Positions 15,053 to 21,676 of a DNA stretch of 28,508 nucleotides are shown here, one piece after another. Source of the DNA: SG8-41 sp036555615 (GTDB taxonomy: Bacteria; Pseudomonadota; Gammaproteobacteria; Burkholderiales; SG8-41); the NCBI GenBank assembly GCA_036555615.1, contig DATBKZ010000021.1, positions 1 through 28,508 of the forward strand, given 5' to 3'. Made by a program: the position numbers and the translations under genes. Under the pieces are notes generated by a model. The model made no database searches and was not told the origin of the DNA. It saw only the letters and a list, made by a program, of their open reading frames with translations. Numbering within the stretch: position 1 is the first letter of the stretch; each line of letters starts with the position of its first letter.

Positions 15053-16023
15053 GCTCTCTTCAGGACCTCGGGATTCAGGAGGTTGACCGGCTTGCCTTCG
15101 GCATATGCCAGGATGTTGTCCACCGCCGCGCCGTAGTACTTCTCGTAGGTGTCCCGGTCGACGTAACCGAGGTGCGGCGTGCACACGACGTTGTTCATCT
15201 TGAGCAGCGGGTGGTTGCCGCCGAGCACGGGCTCGTCATCGAACACGTCGACCGCGGCGCAGCCCGGCCGCCCCTGCTTCAGCGCTTTCTCCAGCGCGCC
15301 CGCCTCGATGATCGGCCCGCGGCTGGTGTTGACGATCAACGCCGTCGGCTTCATGCGCGCGAGGTCGGCGTGCATGACGATGCCGCGCGTCTCCTTGTTG
15401 AGCGGGATGTGCAGGCTCACGATGTCCGCGTTCTCGAAGAACGCCTCGCGGCTCGCCGCGATCTCGAAGCCGTCGGCGCGCGCGCGCCCGGTGGAGCCCT
15501 CGCGTCCCCAGCACACGACCTTCATATCGAATGCCCGTCCGGCCCGCGCGACGATGGTTCCGATGCGGCCGTAGGCGTAGATGCCAAGCGTCTTTCCCGC
15601 CACCGTCGTGCCCAGCGTGGTCTGCCACTTGCCCGCCTTCAACTGCTGCACTTCCTCGGGAATGTGGCGCAGCACCGAAAAGATGAGGCCCCAGGTGAGC
15701 TCGGCGGTGTGGTTGATCGCGCCCGCGCCGGTGCCGCAGACGAGGATGCCCTTTTCGGTGCACGCGGCAAGATCGATGTGATTCGCATTGCGGCCGGTCT
15801 GGCTGATCACTTTCAACGTCGCGACCTTCTCCGCCGCGGCGCGCGGGAACGGCGTGCGCTGCTGCAGCAGGATCACGGCATCCGCGCCATTCAGCCGTTC
15901 CGCGAGCTTTCCCGGCTCCTTCACGGAATCGTGATAGACGGCGACGTCGTGTCCCTTCAATCGGGAACAGCATTTCAGCGTGCGGAACACGTCCTGGTAG
16001 TCGTCGAGTATCGCAACCTTCAT
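15049..16023 (-). CDS. D-isomer-specific 2-hydroxyacid dehydrogenase
   Basis: The protein has 324 residues, full length for the NAD(P)-dependent family that interconverts 2-oxo acids and D-2-hydroxy acids. The substrate loop is TGRNANHIDL at 76-85. The cofactor motif reads GIYAYGRIG at 147-155, where the first usual GxGxxG glycine region has alanine and tyrosine. The catalytic triad is complete: R235 in NTSRGP, E264 in DDEP and H284 in TPHLGY. It acts in the cytoplasm. It lies between two MFS transporter genes upstream and a ThDP enzyme downstream, suggesting an imported hydroxy acid oxidised to an oxo acid, or the reverse. Phosphoglycerate dehydrogenase is less likely, because no ACT domain is present. 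Confidence 0.92.
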   Translation of the reverse strand: MKVAILDDYQDVFRTLKCCSRLKGHDVAVYHDSVKEPGKLAERLNGADAVILLQQRTPFPRAAAEKVATLKVISQTGRNANHIDLAACTEKGILVCGTGAGAINHTAELTWGLIFSVLRHIPEEVQQLKAGKWQTTLGTTVAGKTLGIYAYGRIGTIVARAGRAFDMKVVCWGREGSTGRARADGFEIAASREAFFENADIVSLHIPLNKETRGIVMHADLARMKPTALIVNTSRGPIIEAGALEKALKQGRPGCAAVDVFDDEPVLGGNHPLLKMNNVVCTPHLGYVDRDTYEKYYGAAVDNILAYAEGKPVNLLNPEVLKRA

Positions 16024-16080
16024 GGCCTCCCCCTGGGATCGAACGCGTGATTCTATATCGGATTGCCGGCGCCCTTCGGC

Positions 16081-17223
16081 TTACGTCTGCGGCCGAGTCT
16101 TCTCGCGGTTCAACAGCCCGCCGCCCGCCAGGATCAAAGCATTCGTGACGAAGACCGGCGCAATGCCGAACATCGAGCCGATGGTGCCGAAAATCACGGG
16201 CACCGCGATGTGCGTCAACTGGTTGATGGTGACGCGCATCCCCAATGCTTCGCCGGAGCGGCCTTCGGGCGCGCGGCTGAAGATCAGCATCAGCGTGACC
16301 GGCTGCGCGCAGCCCATCCCGAGCCCGAGCACGAGCGCGATCGCCGCCAGCGCGGGCGCGCTGCTGAAGAGCGGAAACAGCACGAAGGTCGCGGCCGCGA
16401 TGAAGAGCGAGCCGTTGAACACCGTGTCCGGCCCCCAGCGCTTGACCAGCGCCGGCAGCCGGATGCGCACGAGGAACGCCGCAATGCCGGACATCGCCAG
16501 CACCACGCCGATTGCGGAGGCAGACAGCCCCACTGCGTGCCCGTAGATCGGCATGTAGAACTGGAACAGGTCCTGGGCCGTCACCGCTACTGCGCTCGCG
16601 ATGAGCGTGCGGCGCAGCACCGGGTTGGCGAGGAGGCTCGTCGAGAGCACGGCCTGCTCGTCCTCGGTCTTCACCCGCGGTCCACGGCCCACCGTGCGCG
16701 TGGAAGCCATGATCAAGGCGGGCACCAGCGGCAGCGCAGCGATATAGAGGTAGCCCGTCGCATGTCCGACGAAATCGATGGAGAGCCCGGCAAAGAGCGG
16801 CCCGATGAACGATCCAATCGCCATCGCCAGCGCGTAGTTGGCGAAATTGCGCGTGCGCTCCTCCGCGGCCCCCAGCGAGCCGACCAGGTTCTGGGCCGAA
16901 ACGTTGTAGAACATGTGCGAGGCGCCGATCAGCGCGGCGGAGCTATAAAGCGCTGGCACCGAAGGGAAGAACCACGGCAGCACCAGGGCCATCGTCATCC
17001 CGAGCGAGCCGGCGAGCATCGGCAGCCGCACGCCGAGCCGGTCCGAAAGCCGGCCGGCGTATACCGCGAGCAGTGCCGGGAACAGCGCGTAGAGCGCAAT
17101 CATGACCCCGATGAAGAATTGCGAGGCGCCGAGCTCGATCGCGAACAGCGCGATCAATACTTTGCTCGCGCGGAAGCTCGACATGTTGCACAGCACGATC
17201 AGGAGCAGGGTGCCGATCGACAT
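16081..17223 (-). CDS. MFS transporter, downstream member of tandem pair
   Basis: The protein has 380 residues with 12 predicted membrane helices. Motif A is GRLSDRLGVRLP between helices 2 and 3. It is clearly paralogous to the product of the gene upstream: both contain an LFQxYxPIYGHAxGLxASxIG segment, an SLVGSLG-type loop and a VLGLGMGxxQPxT segment at matching positions. The start is three bases after the upstream stop, so the two are probably made together from one message. The substrate is unknown; context with a 2-hydroxyacid dehydrogenase and a ThDP enzyme suggests an organic acid. Confidence 0.9.
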   Translation of the reverse strand: MSIGTLLLIVLCNMSSFRASKVLIALFAIELGASQFFIGVMIALYALFPALLAVYAGRLSDRLGVRLPMLAGSLGMTMALVLPWFFPSVPALYSSAALIGASHMFYNVSAQNLVGSLGAAEERTRNFANYALAMAIGSFIGPLFAGLSIDFVGHATGYLYIAALPLVPALIMASTRTVGRGPRVKTEDEQAVLSTSLLANPVLRRTLIASAVAVTAQDLFQFYMPIYGHAVGLSASAIGVVLAMSGIAAFLVRIRLPALVKRWGPDTVFNGSLFIAAATFVLFPLFSSAPALAAIALVLGLGMGCAQPVTLMLIFSRAPEGRSGEALGMRVTINQLTHIAVPVIFGTIGSMFGIAPVFVTNALILAGGGLLNREKTRPQT

Positions 17224-17226
17224 CGG

Positions 17227-18408
17227 TCAGGCCACTCTGCGCGCGCGCGCCGCGTAGCCGCTCGCCGCGAGCATTGCCGAGCTCGCCCAGAACACGGGCG
17301 CGAGCCCCATCAGGGAGCCGATCGCGCCGAACACCGCCGGCACGGTCACGTGCATCGAGTTGTTGATCGCGATCCGCAGGCCCAGGCCCTCCCCGTGCCG
17401 CCCCACGGGCGAGTAGTTGTAAGTCAGGATCACGGTGAGCGGCTGGCCGAGCCCCATGCCCAGCCCCAGTACGAAGCACACCACGCCCAGCACGACGGCG
17501 CTCTCGAAGAGCGGTATCAGGAAGAACGTGCCCGCGGCCAGGAACATCGCATAGCCGAGCGCCGCGGTCTCCCCAAAGCGGCGCACGAGCGCCGGCAGCA
17601 TCGCCCGCGTCACGAACCCGGCGGCGGCGAACGCCCCCAGGATCAGGCCGATGCTGGAGGCCGGCAGCCCGATGGCGTGCCCGTAGATCGGCAGGTAGAG
17701 CTGGAACAGATCGAGTCCGCCCATGACGAGAGCGCTCGTCACGAGCATGCGGCGCAGGTTGCGGATGCGGAAGAGATCCATCATGCGCTGGCCACCGCGG
17801 CCCGTCGCGCCCATCGCGTGGTGCGGCAGGCGCCGCGCGAGGAAAACCAGAGCGCATACAGCGGCGACGGGAGGCAGCGCGAGAATAAGGTAGGTGCGCA
17901 CGTGGCCGAAATGGTCAATCGAGAAGCCGGCCAGGACCGGCCCCAACAGGTCGGAGACCGAAACGATCAGCGCATAGAGATTGAGATTGCGCGTGCGCCT
18001 GGAGCCGCTGCCGAGCGAGCCGACCAGGGACTGCACGGATACCTGAACCATGATGAAGCCGGCGCCGCTGACGGCGGCGGAGAGGAACAGCATCGGATAG
18101 ACGGGCCACAGCCAGGGCAGCAGTATGCCCAATGCCGAAATGACCGTGCCGGCGAAGACCGGCACGCGCACGCCGTAGCGGTCGCCGATCCTGCCGATCG
18201 CGACCGCGAGCAGCAGCGGGAACAGGCCGTAGACAGCGAGCAGCAGCCCGGTATCGAGCGGGCCCGCGCCGAGCTCCAGCGCGTAGAGCGTGTTGGCGAC
18301 GCGCACGCCCTTGTAGCCGCAGTTCCACAGCAGGACGACCGCGAGGATTTGCGTGAGACCGAGAGGGCGGCAAAGCGGGGAAGAACCCGGTACAGCGTCG
18401 CTTGGCAT
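17227..18408 (-). CDS. MFS transporter, upstream member of tandem pair
   Basis: The protein has about 393 residues and 12 membrane helices, with motif A GRIGDRYGVRVP. The ATG at 18406-18408 is chosen over the longer frame to 18549. The extra stretch is arginine-rich, not membrane-like, and would run across the divergent thioesterase start. GGA lies a few bases before this ATG. It is the first gene of a four-gene minus-strand set. The tandem copy downstream shares its layout and many positions, so either a duplication has diversified in specificity or the two proteins work as a pair. Confidence 0.88.
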   Translation of the reverse strand: MPSDAVPGSSPLCRPLGLTQILAVVLLWNCGYKGVRVANTLYALELGAGPLDTGLLLAVYGLFPLLLAVAIGRIGDRYGVRVPVFAGTVISALGILLPWLWPVYPMLFLSAAVSGAGFIMVQVSVQSLVGSLGSGSRRTRNLNLYALIVSVSDLLGPVLAGFSIDHFGHVRTYLILALPPVAAVCALVFLARRLPHHAMGATGRGGQRMMDLFRIRNLRRMLVTSALVMGGLDLFQLYLPIYGHAIGLPASSIGLILGAFAAAGFVTRAMLPALVRRFGETAALGYAMFLAAGTFFLIPLFESAVVLGVVCFVLGLGMGLGQPLTVILTYNYSPVGRHGEGLGLRIAINNSMHVTVPAVFGAIGSLMGLAPVFWASSAMLAASGYAARARRVA

Positions 18409-18416
18409 TTTGATTC

Positions 18417-18469
18417 CGATTCTAGCGCACATGCGGGCGGCGAAACCCGCAGCGCGCATGCGAGAATCG
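18417..18469. promoter_or_regulatory. Nested dyad in divergent promoter region
   Basis: The outer arms CGATTCT (18417-18423) and AGAATCG (18463-18469) enclose the inner arms TGCGGG (18432-18437) and CCCGCA (18446-18451). They fill almost the entire gap between the MFS start (18408) and the thioesterase start (18474). It could be an operator shared by both promoters or a hairpin in a leader. No clear -10 or -35 pair is visible. Confidence 0.4.
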
Positions 18470-18473
18470 CATC

Positions 18474-19415
18474 GTGAACGTCCATTCCATGTCCGACGCT
18501 GAAGCCATTCGCCGGCAGGTGCTGCTCGCGCTGGCGGCGAACCGTACACCGGGCTTCCACTTTCCGGGCCACCTCCTCGGCTGCGCGTGGCCGCGCATCG
18601 GCGAGGACGAGCTCGAGCAGACGATGGTCGATGCCCCCCTGTCTCGCCATGTGGACGGTTCGATCAGCCTTGCCGCGTTCTGCGTGCTCCTCGATACCGC
18701 GCTCGCGACCGCGTCGCGCCTGAGGATCGAGCGCGGCGCGCGCCAAGCCACCGTGCATCTGCACGCCCAGTTCACGGGAGCGCCGCTGCGCGGCGACCTG
18801 ACGGCCCACGCGCGGATGAACGGCTACACGGCCGGCACGGTGGCGCGCGAGTCGCTGACGACCGGGACGGTTTACGCGGGCGGTGTGGCAGCATGCCTGG
18901 CAAGCGGCACGTTCGTCGTGCTGCCGCCGCCGCCTGGAGTGAACCTGGCGCCGTTACCGTGGCAGCGCGAAAATCGCGGCGCGCCGGTCGCACCGCTCGG
19001 AGCGAAGGATCTCGAGCCCGAGGAGAAGCAGGTGATGGCCGCCTGCAATTCGGCGCTCAAGCGCGCGGATCACCAGCGCGCCTTCATCGAGCATTTCTGG
19101 AGGATACTGCCGGTTCCGGGAGATTCGGGCGCGCGCTGCACGGTCAGGCTCGGACCGCAGCACGCGAACCGCGTGCGCCACGTGCAGGGCGGTCTGCTGC
19201 TGGGGCTTGCGGCGACCAATGCGCGGGCCGCGGCGCCGCGGCATCCCCGGCTCTCCGCCGTCGCGGCCTGGTACATCAGCCCTGGCCAGGGCACGGCGCT
19301 GAAAATTGCTTCACGACGGTTCCACGAAGGCCGCAGCTTCGCCGCGGTGCGCACCGAGATCCGGAACGCAGATGGCTCGCGCGTGCTGGAAGTCGTCAGC
19401 CATCACGCTGCCTGA
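18474..19415 (+). CDS. Double-hotdog acyl-CoA thioesterase-like protein
   Basis: The protein has 313 residues and looks like two hotdog domains in tandem. In the first (about 20-150), HVDGSISLAAFCVLLDTALATA resembles the hotdog helix with its active-site region, and ATVHLHAQFTGAPLRGDLTAHARM resembles the following strands. In the second (about 195-313), HVQGGLLLGLAATNA is the corresponding helix and the end FAAVRTEIRNADGSRVLEVVSHHA is a typical thioesterase strand pair. It would hydrolyse an acyl-CoA in the cytoplasm. The start is either GTG at 18474 or ATG at 18489; no strong ribosome site separates them. It diverges from the MFS pair, so shared regulation is possible. Exact family membership is moderate. 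Confidence 0.75.
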   Translation: MNVHSMSDAEAIRRQVLLALAANRTPGFHFPGHLLGCAWPRIGEDELEQTMVDAPLSRHVDGSISLAAFCVLLDTALATASRLRIERGARQATVHLHAQFTGAPLRGDLTAHARMNGYTAGTVARESLTTGTVYAGGVAACLASGTFVVLPPPPGVNLAPLPWQRENRGAPVAPLGAKDLEPEEKQVMAACNSALKRADHQRAFIEHFWRILPVPGDSGARCTVRLGPQHANRVRHVQGGLLLGLAATNARAAAPRHPRLSAVAAWYISPGQGTALKIASRRFHEGRSFAAVRTEIRNADGSRVLEVVSHHAA

Positions 19416-19468
19416 CGACGGCTGATGCGCATGAGGGGATGGGTGGCGAGGCCGCGACGGCTGCGCAG

Positions 19469-19687
19469 CTAGCGCTTGCGTCCGACCAGCAGCAGTACCA
19501 CGCCGATCGCGATGGCGCCTGCGCCTGCCCACACCGGGACGTTGACGGTTTCCTTCTCCGCCACGGAGAACTTGAGCGGTCCGAGCTTCATGTCGTGCCG
19601 TTCCTTGGTGTAGGTAAAGCCGCCGTAGATCAACCCCAGCGTTCCCGCGACAACGAGCAGCACCCCGATGATCTTCGTCACGCTCAT
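19469..19687 (-). CDS. Small two-helix membrane protein
   Basis: The protein has 72 residues with one hydrophobic helix at each end (about 5-24 and 50-68). They are separated by a charged, probably periplasmic stretch containing YTKERHDMKLGPLKFS. The protein ends in GRKR, placing the C-terminus in the cytoplasm. GGAGG lies a few bases before the ATG at 19685-19687, which defines the start; the longer open frame is not supported. It belongs to a widespread group of tiny membrane proteins without known function. It converges with the thioesterase gene and sits near another unknown small gene and a lipoprotein gene. Confidence 0.75.
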   Translation of the reverse strand: MSVTKIIGVLLVVAGTLGLIYGGFTYTKERHDMKLGPLKFSVAEKETVNVPVWAGAGAIAIGVVLLLVGRKR

Positions 19688-19755
19688 GCCCTCCACACGG
19701 CACGCGCGCCCCGGCGGCCCGCAGCGAAGACTTGAGGTCGAATCACAGGCCGCAA

Positions 19756-19959
19756 TCAAGAGCCACGGTTCTTGAGCGCGTCGGCGTCGTTGCGCCAGCG
19801 CTCCCATGCCCAGCGCTGGTCTTCGCGGACCGACTCGTCCTGAACCATCGCGCGAACCAGCGCCGTGACGTCGGACTCGTAGCCGTCCGGCCGCTTCCGG
19901 ATTTCCCACTTCTTGCCGAGCGGGAACACCGGCGACTTGAGGATTTCCCTGAGCTTCAT
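19756..19959 (-). CDS. Small hypothetical protein
   Basis: The protein has 67 residues, is charged and soluble. It starts MKLREILKSPVFPLGKKWEIRKRPDGYES and continues into a helical, tryptophan-containing DQRWAWERWRND stretch. The composition is normal for a real protein rather than an antisense shadow, and no other gene competes for this segment. No ribosome site is obvious, and I do not recognise a family. It may be co-transcribed with the neighbouring small genes. Confidence 0.6.
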   Translation of the reverse strand: MKLREILKSPVFPLGKKWEIRKRPDGYESDVTALVRAMVQDESVREDQRWAWERWRNDADALKNRGS

Positions 19960-19965
19960 GAGAAC

Positions 19966-20000
19966 GTGAGTCGTGAACCGCTCATTGCTCGCCGTTCACC
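19966..20000. repeat. Seven-base-period repeat at lipoprotein 3' end
   Basis: The plus strand reads GTGAGTC, GTGAACC, GCTCATT, GCTCGCC and GTTCACC at a seven-base period. It overlaps the lipoprotein stop at 19982 and ends the gap before the 67-residue gene. It is a degenerate member of the heptad family. Confidence 0.4.
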
Positions 20001-20365
20001 GGTGGCTGGTAGCCGTAGCACGAGCACGTGTCGGCGATCCTTGTGCCCGGGGGCAGCGGCTTCGGCTGCTGCTCACCGCGAAAATAGTTCCAGAAGTCCG
20101 CCAGCGCGACGATCCCGACCACCCCGTACGCCGCGCCCCCGCTCGCCGCCACGTGACCGCCGGGCGCCTTCGGCGGCACCGGGTGCCCGCCCGACGAAAA
20201 CGAAACCTTGTAATGGCTGCCCTGCGTCGAGGCGCTGACGTGGGTCGAGGTTGTCGTGACGGTCGCGCCTCCGCTCGTCGACTGGTAGCCGTACATGGCG
20301 ACCGAGCAGCCGGATAGGACCAGGGAGAGGCAGGCCAGTACGGTGGCGCACATCGGGAGCTTCAT
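19982..20365 (-). CDS. Putative lipoprotein
   Basis: The protein has 127 residues. Its short signal peptide ends in the lipobox LSGC at 17-20, so C20 should be lipidated and the protein anchored in the envelope. The mature part is rich in Ser, Thr and Gly (STSGGATVTTTSTHVSAS). It then has a glycine-rich, probably helical stretch ASGGAAYGVVGIVALADFW, and ends with a CSCYGYQPP segment. No known domain is recognised. It is downstream of the ABC-export module and a palindromic element, and may have its own promoter, because TATACT lies directly upstream of its start. Confidence 0.75.
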   Translation of the reverse strand: MKLPMCATVLACLSLVLSGCSVAMYGYQSTSGGATVTTTSTHVSASTQGSHYKVSFSSGGHPVPPKAPGGHVAASGGAAYGVVGIVALADFWNYFRGEQQPKPLPPGTRIADTCSCYGYQPPVNGEQ

Positions 20366-20371
20366 AGTCCA

Positions 20372-20377
20372 AGTATA
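20372..20377 (-). promoter_or_regulatory. Possible -10 element abutting lipoprotein start
   Basis: TATACT lies six bases before the ATG. No Shine-Dalgarno is visible between them. If used, the transcript would begin at or very near the start codon. Confidence 0.3.
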
Positions 20378-20421
20378 GCCTCACCGCCCCGACCCGCACC
20401 AAGGCCGATCCGGCACGAACC

Positions 20422-20493
20422 CGTCATTCCCGCGGAGACGGGAACCCAGGCGAACCCGGTACCGAACGGATCCCTGCCTCCGCGAGGATGACG
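20422..20493. repeat. Palindromic MITE/REP-like element
   Basis: CGTCATTCCCGCGGAG at 20422-20437 is matched by its near-perfect inverted copy at 20478-20493 (14 of 16 positions). The inner parts, GGGAACCC and GGATCCCT, continue the palindrome. Related elements beginning CGTCATTCCCGCG are dispersed in many proteobacterial genomes. This copy lies four bases downstream of the DUF4340 gene stop and may terminate or stabilise that transcript. Confidence 0.8.
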
Positions 20494-20497
20494 TAGG

Positions 20498-21637
20498 CTA
20501 GCGCCGCAGCTCGGCTCTTCGCCGGGCAAGCATCTCGCTGCGCGTCTTCAGCAGCGGCTCGAGCTCGCGCTGGCCGATGACATAGGTCCACTTCGCAAGC
20601 GCCTGCTCCGACGCCACGCGCTCGACGAGCTGCTTGCGGCTCTCGGCGAACTCCTTGTCGCGGCGCTCCCCGTCCTCCGGCTTCTCGCCCTTTTCCGGAA
20701 CGCGCGCCTTTGGGGGCTCGCCCTTGACCGTAAAGCTGACGAGGTAGTCGTCGCCCTTGCCCCTGGCGGCGAGCCTCACTGAGTACACGAGATTGTCGAA
20801 GGTCTCGGCAACGATGACCGACGGCTTGCCGGCGGCTTCCTTCCCGGAGGCCAAGGCGACGTCATCGAACGACAGCGAGCCCATGCGGTTGACGGCCGCG
20901 ACCGCGGCGCTCGCGTCGAGGGCGCCGTCCCCTCCCGCGAACCGCCACTGGCCCCATTCCTCGGCGCGCGTGATCTTCCACGCCGGCGCGGCGCCTTCGC
21001 GGCCGGCGGCGAGCGTCCGGATGCGGTCGGCCTTGAAAAAATCCTTGTTGAGCCACTTTCCGGGGTCGGCGGTGGCCTTGCCCAGGGGATCGGACACGAC
21101 CACCACCGTGTCCTTGGCGCCGATGATGCGCACGTAGCGCCCTGCAGGAACGCCGTCCTTGGCCGCCGGCAACGGATTGAGGGGGTCCTTCTTCAGGATC
21201 GTCTTGCCCAGAACGAGGCCCGCCAGCACCTTGCCCGCGCCATCCCGGAATTCGACCAGCGTGCCGCCGCCTTCACCCTTGCCCGGGTCGGCGAGCTCGA
21301 TCCGCGGCAGGAGCGACGCGCCGACCTGCTCGGACTGCGTCACCTTGAGCTCGACCAGCTTGATCATGAGGTCGCTGATTTCCTCGAAGCTGGCGGGATA
21401 GCGGCCGCGCTCCTGCACGACCCAGTTCTTCTCCTTGCGCACAAGCGTGACCTGGTGCTTCGGCCCCTGCAGCCGGATCTCGGCAACCTCCGCGATCTTG
21501 AGCCCGGGCAGGAGCTTGGCCCCGATCTTCGCGCCGCTCGCGCGATACGCAGCGATGTCCTGCCAGAACAGCGTCAGCCCCGCGCCGCCCAGCACCACCA
21601 GCGCGACGACGAGGTAGAGAAAATGCTTGCGGTTCAT
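20498..21637 (-). CDS. DUF4340 domain-containing membrane-anchored protein
   Basis: The protein has 379 residues with one N-terminal membrane anchor (about 7-25). A long periplasmic beta-rich region then contains repeated segments such as LKIAEVAEIRLQGPKHQVTLVRKEKNWVV. This is the layout of DUF4340 proteins, commonly found as the last gene of ABC modules with GldG-like proteins. Its charged C-terminal third includes a lysine- and glutamate-rich helix. The biochemical role is unknown. It follows the GldG-like gene by about 39 bases and is followed by the palindromic element at 20422. Confidence 0.82.
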   Translation of the reverse strand: MNRKHFLYLVVALVVLGGAGLTLFWQDIAAYRASGAKIGAKLLPGLKIAEVAEIRLQGPKHQVTLVRKEKNWVVQERGRYPASFEEISDLMIKLVELKVTQSEQVGASLLPRIELADPGKGEGGGTLVEFRDGAGKVLAGLVLGKTILKKDPLNPLPAAKDGVPAGRYVRIIGAKDTVVVVSDPLGKATADPGKWLNKDFFKADRIRTLAAGREGAAPAWKITRAEEWGQWRFAGGDGALDASAAVAAVNRMGSLSFDDVALASGKEAAGKPSVIVAETFDNLVYSVRLAARGKGDDYLVSFTVKGEPPKARVPEKGEKPEDGERRDKEFAESRKQLVERVASEQALAKWTYVIGQRELEPLLKTRSEMLARRRAELRR

Positions 21638-21676
21638 GCTGCGGCCTCTGCTGGCATCACCACCGACCGGGCGCCA

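Noticed and set aside
12797..15136. 779-codon plus-strand open frame across the unknown gene and the ThDP gene
   Set aside because: It shadows two well-supported genes, has Arg/His/Ala-biased composition and no recognisable motif.
16063..18477. 804-codon open frame antisense to both MFS genes
   Set aside because: The product is a low-complexity string of Arg, His, Gln, Asp and Glu without domains. It arises because GC-rich third positions of the true genes suppress stops in the opposite frame.
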